Positions 11,618-23,070 of a DNA stretch of 64,000 nucleotides are shown here, in pieces. Source of the stretch: Panonychus citri (lineage: Eukaryota > Arthropoda > Arachnida > Trombidiformes > Tetranychidae); NCBI RefSeq assembly GCF_014898815.1, contig NW_026515543.1, positions 1,426,001 to 1,490,000 of the forward strand, written 5' to 3'. Below the pieces are notes generated by a model. It did not search any database. It saw only the letters and a program-made list of their open reading frames with translations, and had not been told where the DNA came from. Within the stretch, counting starts at the first letter, position 1, and the number at the start of each line of letters is the position of its first letter. The translations under genes were made by a program, and so were the position numbers.

Positions 11618-12353
11618 GATTTGATTAATTTCCAATTGTCCAAAATTTGGACAATTGACAAGCTCGAAAAAAAATTCGAGAGCCAAAAAGAGAGAAAATT
11701 ATTATTTCTCTTCTCTCTTTTATTTTGTTTTTATTTTGAAAAATTTGGATTAAATCAATTTTCCTTCGTTGATATTAGATTTTGCTCTTTTCCATTTAAA
11801 TCAACAATTAAATTAAATGATAAACTTTGATTGTTGCTCTCAAGCAATTCGATGATAATAACACTGGACAATGATGATAACATTGATGGACAGTCACACA
11901 TATTTACACGGACACTTGATAATATTGATTCTGCTTTTTGGTTCATCGGTTGGAAAACATTAGATTTAAATTGTTTGCTGTTGGTTAATTTGTCTAATTC
12001 ACTAATTCTCACTAATTTTACAATTTATTTAAAGGGAAGGAATCACAATCTCCACCATTAGAATGATGATAATAATTATGGTGGAAAAACTAAACAATCT
12101 TCCAATGGTGATGATGGATGTTGATTGTTACCCATTTTTGGCATAAGTGTTGGTGAAGAAAAATAAGAGGAAAGAAGAAAGAGAAAAAGAAAGAAAGATG
12201 AAAAGGAAAAGGAATTGATGGAAGATGATGATGAAGGATTGAGAAGATTGAGCATGGCTATTTAGCTGAATTTCTGGGGAGAAAATTAAATGAAGATAAA
12301 CATTGAACATTATTTGGATTACATTGGTTCCTTATTTGGAGGAAGTAGGAGGA

Positions 12354-12389
<36 letters not shown>

Positions 12390-12914
12390 CGAACCTGATG
12401 AGGATGATAAAAAGAAAAGAAGAAAATCATCGAAAGAAAAATTCATCGATTTTTGTTCGCTTTCTTTTTTCATGTTCTTTTCATTCCATTCTCAGAATCA
12501 TCACCTATACATGATATCATGAGAATCTCATGGGAATGGTAACTTATTTTACTTTTTTACAATTTTTTCTAATCGTTTATTTATATTCAAAGGGAATATT
12601 AATATCAACGATTAACATTTTGTGCCTAAATTCATTTGTTGATATTGAACCTTTTTTTCCATGTAAATCATTTGTTAAGTATGAAATACATGGCAAGGAA
12701 TGATTTGTTACATTTAGAGTTACTCATTTTCAATTAGGTTAACAATTGTTTGTGAGTTTTGGGATTAATGATAAAAAAAAAGTTGCATGATTTGGAGATT
12801 GTATTGTTTTGTTTTCTCGTTGTTGGCTTGTTGATCCTTTAGATCCTTGGGTAAGTTGATTGATTTGATTGAATTGGAGATTTTCATTATTGGTTTAAGT
12901 ATCTCTCTTAAGTG
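11618..12914. other. NALCN 5' flank / TBCB 3' flank
   Basis: No coding sequence supported. It contains a purine-rich (GA)n run at about 12354-12389. ORFs of 60-85 codons here are low-complexity by-products of these tracts. Confidence 0.55.
12354..12389. repeat. (GA)n microsatellite
   Basis: An interrupted GAGA tract of about 36 bp, in the presumed 5' region of NALCN. Confidence 0.9.
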
Positions 12915-13762
12915 CTATTCGTTGATCACTTTGGTATCAGCGGGTCGGACGAAAGCACCATGATTTGGTTTACATGAGAAATATCTAACACCCTCAATGG
13001 ATCCATCATGTTTTCCTGAGGGCTCATCGTAAATAACTCCTATCCATAGACCGGGTTTTAGGTGCATTTTACCAAGATAAGCGATCTCTCCTTTCTTAGC
13101 TCCTTGTCCTTTGACGGTTACTTCAACTTTATCGTTGATCTGAAGGCCTTTTAAAACGGACCAGTCGTGATCATCATTTGAATTTCCATCTTCTGAGGTT
13201 GTACCTTCAGAGAATCGGCCAAGTTTATGCTGTTGTTTAAATTTTCTTAAAGAAGTTTCCTTTTTAGCATATTCTTCATCAGATAATTCAAACTTGGGAA
13301 CCGCATCTAAATTGCTGAACATATCAACTGAGGAAGAACCACTTTTACCGTGTACATCAATTATATGTAATCGATTCTCTTCTGCTCCAACATAGGGTTT
13401 CATCATGGAACCAATTTGTGATTCATCATTTTCCAAGACACCAATATTTTCATTATCTGCATAATATTGTATTGCCATGTTGTTAATTTCAATTCCAGAG
13501 AGCATTTCAAATCTCATTTTAAATCTTCCACGGTTATTGTCAATGGATATTGTTTCTCCCATGTTCTTGCATCACGTGAATTAGTAATGGTAAACTTGAT
13601 ATAAGAAAGATTATCTAAAATAACAACAAAGAGAAAAGAAATAAAAAAACAATGAGAATTAAATTACATTACAATCAAATGGAATGAAGAAACAACCGAA
13701 CCATAGAAAATATCAAATGTTTAAAACTGAAATTACTCACCTCCAGAGGTTCCGATATTCAT
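12915..13762 (-). CDS. TBCB: Tubulin-folding cofactor B (one-base frameshift)
   Basis: Cytosolic chaperone that handles alpha-tubulin during heterodimer assembly. Exon 1 is 13741-13762 (MNIGTSG). Exon 2 is 12915-13614, entered at ATTTTAG/ATAATC. The N-terminal ubiquitin-like domain reads SYIKFTITNSRDARTWEKQY then PLTITVEDLK. At the run TTTT (13517-13520, AAAA on the sense strand) the frame is lost by one base and resumes as MRFEMLSGIEIN. The C-terminal CAP-Gly domain is complete (KPGLWIGVIYDEPSGKHDGS, then GVRYFSCKPNHGAFVRP). One added base gives 240 codons, the usual family length. The protein ends KVINE and so lacks the acidic DEI-type tail of vertebrate TBCB. Assignment is firm. The shift is most simply a homopolymer error, though a real lesion cannot be excluded. 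Confidence 0.88.
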
Positions 13763-15092
13763 CTTAGAATATTAATCAAAACTGTAAATTGATAAAAACA
13801 ACCAACAACAATTAATCAATCAATTAGTTAATATTAAAACAGAAAAATGTAAACACAAATCAATGGATTGAGTTAAAATGGATTAACAATGAAAATTGAG
13901 ATTAGTAAATTATATCAACTTGAGATAAACTTTAACAATCAAATAGCACCAATAGAGTGTAGAACAGTTGAACAATCAAATTAAGTTAATTAAATTAGTT
14001 GACATTCAAATTTAAACAAGAAAATTAAGATTTAATTAACAGTTATGATTAAGTAAAAATGTTTACAAATAAAAGGAAAAAAAAAATGAAAAGAATTTTA
14101 GAAAAATTCGATTATCGATAATACGATCGATACTATCGAAGTCTCTGAATTGGCTTTTCAACTTTTCATTTTTTCAACTAATTTTAATTAACCGAATCTC
14201 TTGCAACTAATTAAAAAGATTTTGATTAAAATTTAACCTAATTGAAGGTCAAGATCCACTGGAAATAATTAGTAAATTGACTCGAGTTTAGTTAATTACT
14301 TTTTCTCCCTCGAAAATACTTACGATCAATTGATTTTAAAATTAAATTTTTTTTTTCTTAATTAATGTTAACAAATTGATTAGTTCCAGTTAATCAAACG
14401 GTTACGATGAATATTACATCAAATTGTATTCTAATCATCAAGTGATCGGTAATTTAAATAAATCTGAAGGATTTTGTGTAATAATTGTGAAAGAATTGAT
14501 TAGTTCTCAATTTAATCTTGAATAACTTTTCAGGTGATTTTTGTTTACAGTTTATAATTAAATTATTATCAAGATTAAAGGTTGATAATTATTTAATCTC
14601 TTGATCTCTTGGCCATGATTAAGAAACTAGTTTTTTTTCTCTGGATGAAATCTCAATATTTTCCCCAAGGAAATTGAGAAATCAAAGCGCAATAATAATA
14701 ATTTTTGCCTTCAGGGCAAAAGAAGCAAAAAAAAAGATCAGATAAAAGTGCAACTTAATTGAACTTTAACTATTTCTTGGAAAACTCTGTAGGAGATTTG
14801 ATCACTCAGGTAAATAAGTTAATCCTTAAATTGTTGATCAACTTGAACATTTAATCAATGGTTAGGATGTGAAAAGTTTTTGAGCCAAAGTTAAATAGCA
14901 AAGTTGATAAACTAATCGAGTCTATGATTGATGGTCAAGTTGGTTTAATAATTAACTACCATTGGAAAACAAAAATCAAGGTTAATACGATAATCAAATT
15001 GATTGTTATCAAGGGTAGAAAAGTTTATATAAGTTAATAAGAAATTATGAAGATAATTAGATGAGAATTGGTGTAAACATTTGATGAGATGA
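13763..15092. other. Spacer between TBCB and ABCH transporter
   Basis: AT-rich sequence with no supportable ORF or repeat. TBCB is transcribed leftwards away from it, so the left part should hold the TBCB promoter. A cluster of ATCGAT/TATCGA words lies at about 14108-14140. Confidence 0.5.
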
Positions 15093-17269
15093 TTATTGAA
15101 GTGTCAAGATGAACCTGACGAGCATCAGGACAATTATGTTGTATCCGAGATTCTGAGCTAATCCCCAAAGAATCAGTGAATCGTCCCATGAATGTCCATG
15201 GGAAATTATCCTTAGTAAAGAATCGCTATTGACCACAAAAGGGAATAAATTTTTGTATGGTTTGAGGAAATAGGGAAGCGCTTCGAACGGCCAAAGAGTT
15301 CCGGTTGACGTAAGGCCGGAAAAAACGTAAGCGGCATCGAGAATGAAAATAAAGGCAATGTCAATGGGAGCGGAAGAGATTAAGAAAGAGGTTGTGATCG
15401 CTGTTGAACAGTTCGAGATGTAGATTAACCAGATAAGGGCTAATGGTCCTTTCGATTTTAAACCAATTACGTGAACGGCAAATGCTATAACTGGCCAACT
15501 ATTGGCTAACGGTAAGAGCATTGAGGTGATAAAATGACCGATAACAAATTGACCTTGAGTTGTTCCCGATGATAAGTTACGTTCGTACAAAGGTTCATTT
15601 CGATCTCGGTAAAAGGTAAATGATGAGAGCATAATTGTAACTGTAAATGACCAGAATCCAATGAATTTGGGCATCCAGTAATTACGAGAATTGTAAAGAT
15701 CAATGGGCGATTCCGCTTTACCAATTGGATCAACGATCAGGGCAAAAGGTGAGCTAAGAATTGGATTAAGATCTGATTGATTGATAATAGCATATAAAGA
15801 ATCATCTAAAGCTGATTCAAGTTGAAAGTTAATCGCTGCCAATACAATTGATCTGGTTGTATCTCCATGATAAACTAGAGCTGGTTCTGAATCAGTCAGA
15901 TCATTTTCCGTGAAACTGTATTTTGAAACTAATTTATCAGTGAATTGACTAGAAATTATCAGGTAACCGGAAAGTTGACCTGTAAGTGAATCGTGTCGAG
16001 CAGATTCAGTTGAGTTATATGCGACTAAATGAATTAATTGTTGATTAATTTGATCGAGGAAAATTTGACTCCATTATTTTCCTGTTCATTGTTAATCACT
16101 CCAATGGTCACTACTGGAGTACCACCAGTACTAACGCTGGTCAAAGCGACAAGTAAAACAATAGCGAGCATTGGTCCTACGAGTAACAATTTAACTTTAA
16201 ACTGACGAACACACAATCGATGAGTAATTGCATAGGTTAATTGTAGATAAACAATCAACGGTATCGCCAAATTATCACGAAACCAATCAACGGATAATGG
16301 AGATGACGATGGTGGCGATGAAGTATTCACTAGATTAGTTGATGATTTGGTGAAATTTTGTTCGTTCACTTGTTGAGACGAACTTGGTTCGGCGTTTTTA
16401 TCGACACTCTTGTTATTAGCATTCGATTGGCGATGTTTATAATTAGCTGAGCGATTGAGTTTATTTTTCTTGTATCGTTGGCACATTAAGGCGAAAGCAG
16501 CTTCGATTGAGTTAACTGATAGCCGATTGAGCACTTGGGCTGGTGAACCTTTTTCGAGTAACTGACCTTTTCTCATGAATCCGATCATGTCCGTTTTTCG
16601 AGCTTCTTCCAAATAATGAGTTGTAATTATGATCGTTGATTGTTCACTCGAAGTAATTGAATGTAATATTTTCCACATGGAGTTTATGACGATCGGATCA
16701 CAACCGACCGTTGGTTCATCGAGAATAATTAACTTAGGTGAATGTAGAATTGAACAAAGGAAGGACACTCGTCGCTTTTGACCTCCGCTCAGAGAACCAA
16801 TCAGAGTATCTTCACTTGGAAGAGATAAATTCGCAAGAAAATCATCATCACTGGTTTTCAACCTTCGATTGAGATCGATAACTTTATTGATCGGTGATGC
16901 AGATGAGGAATAGGTATTGAGTAAACGATTGAAATAGCTCAACATTTCACCGATCGTCAGGTCATCATTAAGAGAATCTGCTTGAGGCATGTAACCCAAA
17001 CCTCTACCTGGAATCATCAGATCACGATGACCAAGTGGGTAACCGAAAATTGTTGTCGATCCTGATTCGGTTTTGATCAGACCAATTAATGATCTAAGGT
17101 AAGAGGTTTTACCACAGCCTGATGGGCCAATTAAACAGAAAATACATCCCGATGGAATCGACAGAGATAAATTGTTAAGAGCGATCACTTTGGACGTTCC
17201 TTTACTGTAGCTAAGGTAAAGGTTACGCGAGTCGACAGCGGTCACTTTTGGGTCGATCGACGAACACAT
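15093..17269 (-). CDS. ABC transporter, subfamily H half-transporter (one-base frameshift)
   Basis: ATP-driven membrane half-transporter with the order nucleotide-binding domain then six-helix membrane domain. Residues 48-55 are Walker A (GPSGCGKT), MPQ at about 94 is the Q-loop, LSGGQKRRVSF at 160-170 is the signature, LIILDEP is Walker B and THYLEEAR holds the H-loop. The wording matches arthropod ABCH proteins better than ABCG. A Ser/Asn-rich linker precedes the first membrane helix. The first frame runs 17269-16034. The second runs from about 16070 to 15093 and continues with FLDQINQQLIHLVAYNS and the remaining helices. One missing base near 16066-16075 separates them; restoring it gives 725 codons, normal for the family. 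No intron was seen. The substrate is unknown; ABCH members have been linked to cuticular lipid transport in insects. Confidence 0.88.
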
Positions 17270-19374
17270 TTTAGCTTCACTTTCGATAATAACGAAGGAC
17301 CAAAATTCGAAACAAACTTTTTGTCAAACTCTTTGTGTTGATTAAATTGTTTCAATTAGAATTCAATGTCAGCTAATAATCATGTTCATTTGGAGAGAAT
17401 CATTTAATTTGGTGGAAAATAAATGATTTTCTCTCTCTCTTTTTCTTTATTAGCGAGTCAACAACTTTTCCATCTCACTCCAAATATTTTTCTCTCTCTT
17501 TCTCCCTCTTTCTCTCCTTTGGTCTTACACAACCCAACTCACTTGCTCTCTCTCTCTCTCACTCTCTCTTCAATTTTGGCCTCGGGTCTTTCTAAGCAAT
17601 TTCTGAACAGGCGGAGGTTTGATCCACTCTCTCAGCTCCATAGACTCACTCAACTTAAAATTCACTCATCATCAGAATAATAATTATACAATGTAATGAA
17701 AATAACGATTCAATTATAAGCATCACAAGATTTAAGAAAAGTTTGATTGCAATTAAGTTGATTTAATTGTAGATGCGAAGGATAAATTACGAAGACAAAC
17801 CGCTTTTCAGTGCTCATTAAGTAATTCTCGTTAAAAATTCGAGTAATTGTGATTAATTTTCTCGATAACATTTTCGAAGTGATTTATATTCACAATTACG
17901 AAATTACTTTCATCATCAAACAAATTGCTTGATATCGATCATTATAAATGAAGAAATTATTGAAAACGGAAATTAAGGGAAGACGAAACTATTGAATCAA
18001 CAATAACTTTACCAATGTTACTTCAACCTAATTGTTGATCATTTAATTTCCAATGATCATCAGTTAATTTATAATTGGAATTATATATTAACCCTAATGT
18101 GGTAACAGTTTAATTGTGTCCGGATAATATAAAAAAAAGGACAAGAAGATGATTCCAATTGATCACAAGTTTAACTGTTTTCTAATTAAAACTAAGCAAG
18201 ATAACTGGATGATCCAGATTTGATTAAACTTGTGATCTAATTAGCTGATAATCAACATGGAAGATGTAATTACTAAGAGATTTAACTTTCGAGTGCATCA
18301 AAAGCCAATGATCAGAGTTGTTGAGAATTTCAAAAGACAATCAATATAATTAATCATATTCTATGAGTGATAAGCAAAATCTAATTGTTGATTATCTTTA
18401 TCCAAATGAACTTTAACTAATTAATTTGTTTCCACCATAAAGGAAACTAATCTTTTCTTTATTTCCTTTTATTTGAATTTCTGATCAAATCAACTAAATT
18501 AGTGATTAGCTTATAGACCATTTTAACTAATCATCTTTTAGATCAACAATTAAAAATTAATCACCAAAGAGTTTTAAGGGACGTGAGAATAGAAAAACGG
18601 ATCTTAATTGGATATAAAGTTTCTTTGAATAAGAGAGAGAAAAAAAATGAAATTCTAATTAAAAGATTAAGAAAAAATTTCGAAAATTTTTTTAATCGGA
18701 AAAAAATTCGCCGAAACCAAATAACCGAAATCGCTTTTTTCTAACGTTTTTCTCTGTCTATTTTTCTTTTTCTCTGTCTAAAAGGTGAGAAATCCGGTTA
18801 CGGTTGTTTAACCGAATTCGTTTATTTTTATTGGTTCCAGATTTCGGCTGATTGATTAAAGAATCGTTTTTTTTCAGGAAATTGTTTTTCTTATTTGTTA
18901 TCAAACTCTTTAGATAAAGGAGATTAAGAAGAAAAAAGAAAGACTTTATAATAAAGTGTTAAGAGAAAAGGAGGAGATCGGATAAGTTGAAAAGAGAAAA
19001 ATTGACTTCGACTCAGCCGAAAATTTCGACTCGACTTGAAGAGTCTTTATAAGGAGATTATTTAGAATAGAATTTATTATTCTTGTCTTTTACTCTTTAA
19101 CTGCGTCTTTTTTTAGATGTTTTAATCGACGATCTCTAATTGTTTTGAGTATTTTCTTTTCTTTTAATTGGTCAATTTCATCTACTTCATCTTCGTAATC
19201 AGTTAATTCTTTTTGAAGAATAAGATATCCTTTGAGATTATTGTTCGTTTTTATTTTCCCTCGCTACTCATTGACCCAAGACAAAGACCTGTTATTTGTG
19301 ACAAGCGATCTTCTTAATTGTTTTAATCTGGTTTTATTTTATTTTATTTTCTACATTGTGTTCAATCAATCAAC
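17270..19374. other. Divergent promoter region between ABCH gene and Argonaute B
   Basis: The two genes are transcribed away from each other, so both promoters and 5' UTRs should be here. Pyrimidine-rich CTCT runs occupy about 17425-17575. The 85-codon ORF there (17423-17680) is Ser/Leu-rich low complexity and was not called. The rest is AT-rich without clear structure. Confidence 0.55.
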
Positions 19375-22346
19375 ATGACGAGTGATACGGAAACTCCCAT
19401 TGCTGAAGAGAAAAGTAATCAAGGTAAAAAAACCAAGAAAACTAAAAAAGGAGATGGAAAAGGTAAAGGTGGTATAAACCAACCATCTGGATCATCAACA
19501 TCATCAGCTCATGTTGGTGGTGGGCATATAATAGAAAGTGGTGATTTACCTGAACAAATTGGACAATTAAGTATTGGAGTTGCTGCTGCCCCAGCTATGA
19601 AAAGTGAAAGTAAAAAGCCCCCACAGGCAAAAGAAGCCAAAGCTGAGGATTTTATCGCCAAAACATTTGAATTGGAAGAGGCTGAATTGAAGAGAAAGGT
19701 TCAATCTCAACGTCTCAAGCACAGTGCTGAAGATTCTTTTGCTGAATTTGAGAAACTCACTGGTCTCAGTTTGAAGAACCCACCACCCCCTCTTTGTCTA
19801 AGGCCACAATTTCCTAACGGAACAAAGGGTAACAAAATAAAGCTTTACTCCAACTTCTTTAGATTAAAATTGGGTGGAAACCCTGTCTACCAATATGATG
19901 TCGCTTTTCTAAAACCAGATCAAACATCCGCTGATAAAAAAGAACAAGAGGTCGGCAGAAAATTCAAGCGAATCACCAAAAAGCTGAATCAAACTCTTCT
20001 CGCACAGTTTGTTAATACTACGGGTAAAGAGATTTTTGTTGGAGTAACTTATGCTTACGACAACGATCGAATCCTTATAACAAGTAAACCTCTTCCTAAT
20101 GTCGCGAAAGAAGGAAGAATCTTCACTTTCTCAATCAACGAACCTCGTGAGAATAATCCGAATTACAGCCAGAGTTACCTGATTAGAATTAAACCAACAG
20201 TGCGAGTTCGTTTGAGTCTCAATGCAGATTCTAAGGAGGCTCAGATTACCCATGATCGAGCTATTCTACAAGTGGTCGACATTATTTGTAAAACTTACTC
20301 TTTCCAAAATGATATTATCTATGGCTCCAAAATTTTCTTCTCAGCTGCAAGAAAACCGCGAATAGAAATGTTAGAAGGGCGAAATGGAAGACCAACAGGA
20401 TTCGAAATGGCCTTTGGTTATCATCAATCAGCTCAACTTTGTCAAGGTGGTCCAATGTTAAATATTGACCGAGCTACTGCTGTTCTTTACAAAGCAGGTC
20501 CTCTAATAAAGTCAATGTGTGAAATCTTACAGGTTGGATCTCCTAACGAAATTAAGATAAACGCTTATACAAAACATGCTCTCGAAGAGCTTACTCTCCT
20601 TCGAATTGAAACAAAATATCGTGGTTACCCATGTGTTCACACGATCAAATCTTTCACTGAAAAATCATGTTCAGAGCTTTGCTTTAAAGATGGAAATACA
20701 AAGGTCTATGTGGCTGATTATTTCCGACAACAATATGCAATCCATCTTGATTATCCACATTTACCATGCATTGTTTATGGTTCAAATAACTACATTCCTG
20801 TTGAATTGTGTTCCCTTTTACCCAATCAGCGTAATCAACGGAAACTTCGTGATGAACTAATCAGAATCGTGAGTTCACACACAACCACCCAGAAACCAGC
20901 TGATAGAAGTATTGAAACCGGCCAAATCGCTAATTATGTTTCGAAAAAATTAAACGATTATGATTTTGATATTCAATTGAATCCCGAACGAGTCACCGTC
21001 GAGAGTCGTGTCATTCCAGCTCCAAAACTTACTTATGCTAATGATCCAAACTTTGGACCTCGTCTAGGAGATTGGAATATGGCAAAAGAAGATAAGACAA
21101 TGCGAAGATTCTTGTCAACTGTGGAATTGAAAAGTTGGGCTCTGATTGGATTAGTCCGTCGGAAAATTGATGGTCAAGTCGCCAATAAATTTGCTAAACT
21201 TTTACACGAAAAAGGAACTATGCTTGGGATGAAAATCCATCCTCCATCCAATCCTTTTAAAGTTGTTCAAATCAACGAACTTGAAAGTTTCTTCAAATTT
21301 TGTAAGACTAAAAACCTCCAGTTAATCGTGATTATTATGGAAGAAAACGTTGAATATTATAGTGCTGTAAAACACCTTGGTGATCAATGTCTCGGTGTCC
21401 CGACTCAAGTAGTTTTGGAGAAACACTACGATCATCGTACTAATATAAATGGTAGACATAAACTTTTTGATACTGCTTATCTGTGCAATTTATTGCTCAA
21501 AATTAACGTTAAAATCGGTGGAGCCAATTTGAAGCTGAGCGAAACCACTCGATGTTCAATTTTGAATGATAAGACAATGGTCGTCGGAATTGATGTCAAT
21601 CATCCATCTCCTGGTGAAAATGCTCGATCGATCGCTGCCGTTGTAGGTTCGATTGATAAAGAGTTCAGTAAATATCGAACTGAAATTTTCGCTAATCATG
21701 AAAGAGATGAACTAGTCAAGTTCATAGTATGATCGGACCAATCATCGACAAGTTCAAAGCTTCTCGTGGTTTTTACCCGGAACATATTATCGTCTATCGC
21801 GACGGTGTTTCTGAAGGACAATTCGCCCATGTTATGGGAAGTGAAATTCTTCCTCTCCACAAACGTCTTAAAGAGTATCCCAATCCTCCTAAATTGACCT
21901 ACATTATCGTTCAAAAGAGACACAACGCTCGTTTCTTCCCAGTTGATCCAAGAGAAGGTACAAGAAATGGAAATATGTTACCAGGATCAGTTATCGACAC
22001 TAATGTTTGTCACTTCAAATGGTTTGACTTTTATTTGTGTAGTCAAAATTCATTTCTTGGAACTGCTCGTCCAGGAAAATACACTGTACTTTGGAATTCA
22101 AGCTCTGCACAGGCTGATGATCTCCAAATGGCCACTTATTATCTTTGTTACCTGTTCGCTCGAGCTACTAAGTCAATCGCCGATCCTGCCCCAGCTCGTT
22201 ATGCTCATCATGCTGCAGCTCGTGGAAAAGTTCATTACAGAGAAATTTGTAAACTCCGTCAATGGACCGACGAAGAAATGAACGCTGAGATTAACAGAGC
22301 AATCAACGTTAACGAAAACTTTAAAAATATTCTTTACTTCATTTAA
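19375..22346 (+). CDS. Argonaute protein, paralogue B (one-base frameshift in PIWI)
   Basis: Argonaute-family silencing protein, intronless over 2.97 kb. The start is MTSDTETPIAEEK, shared with paralogue A. A Lys/Gly-rich N-terminus is followed by the N domain, PAZ, MID and PIWI. The first catalytic Asp (VVGIDVNHPSPGE) is at about residue 742. The frame closes at 21732. Paralogue A reads CTAGTCCAAGTTCACAG where this copy reads CTAGTCAAGTTCATAG, so one C is missing at about 21715-21718. Downstream, 21729-22346 continues with YRDGVSEGQ, RPGKYTVLW and the final His in YAHH. With the base counted the gene is 990 codons with all catalytic positions; as written, the product would lack the second Asp and the His. 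Sequencing error and a recent inactivating deletion are both possible. Confidence 0.9.
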
Positions 22347-23070
22347 TTGTCACTTATTAGCACTCGTTTTATTTGGACACTTCCTTTAAATTCAAATTCA
22401 CACGAATTCAATTTATTCACGCAATTATTATTTTCTCAATTAATTATTAACTATCTAATTTTAACATTAATAAAATTGTATTCACATTTAATTGACAACA
22501 AAACTTAAAAGGAAATTATTAAAATCAACAATTTTTCGCAAATTCATCATTTCTGACAATTGCCTCATGTTTGTGTCAATTTCCTTAATCACTTATTCTC
22601 TGCAAAACTAATCATTTAAATTCATCTTTTGTTAATCAATCGAAATGTTCAATTAGTTTCTGTTACTCTCAAATCGCATTTGAAATAAAAGAAAACTGAA
22701 CTTCGTTTAAATTATTTAATCTAATTTTCTTAATTGCTACAAAATTTACCAAAAACTGTAAACACTACAGTATTTAAACGTTAATAATACAGATTTATCT
22801 TAATAATAACAATTAATTAACAATTCTAGAGGCTTGATAATTATGATGATGATGAAACGGATGATAATGTGACAATTAAGCAAGAAAAAAATTATTGATG
22901 ATTAATAATATTGAGCGGATTAAGTTGTGGGATTTTCCCTCCTTAATCAATAATTGGAGAATCAGAAAAAAATAAATACTCCCAAAAATTAATTCAATTA
23001 ACTAATTATATATATAAAAATTTGTTGATTGTTAAATTATCTTATTTAATTTTTTCGACCATCAATCCAA
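22347..23070. other. Convergent 3' flanks of Argonaute B and huntingtin
   Basis: AT-rich sequence with 3' UTRs of both genes expected. No ORF or repeat of note. Confidence 0.5.

Noticed and set aside
17423..17680. 85-codon plus-strand ORF in the ABCH/Argonaute spacer
   Set aside because: Ser/Leu/Phe-rich product of CTCT repeats, without conserved features.
21710..21735. Programmed ribosomal frameshift in Argonaute B
   Set aside because: No slippery heptamer or pseudoknot is visible, the paralogue has a continuous frame, and Argonautes are not known to use recoding. A one-base deletion or error is simpler.
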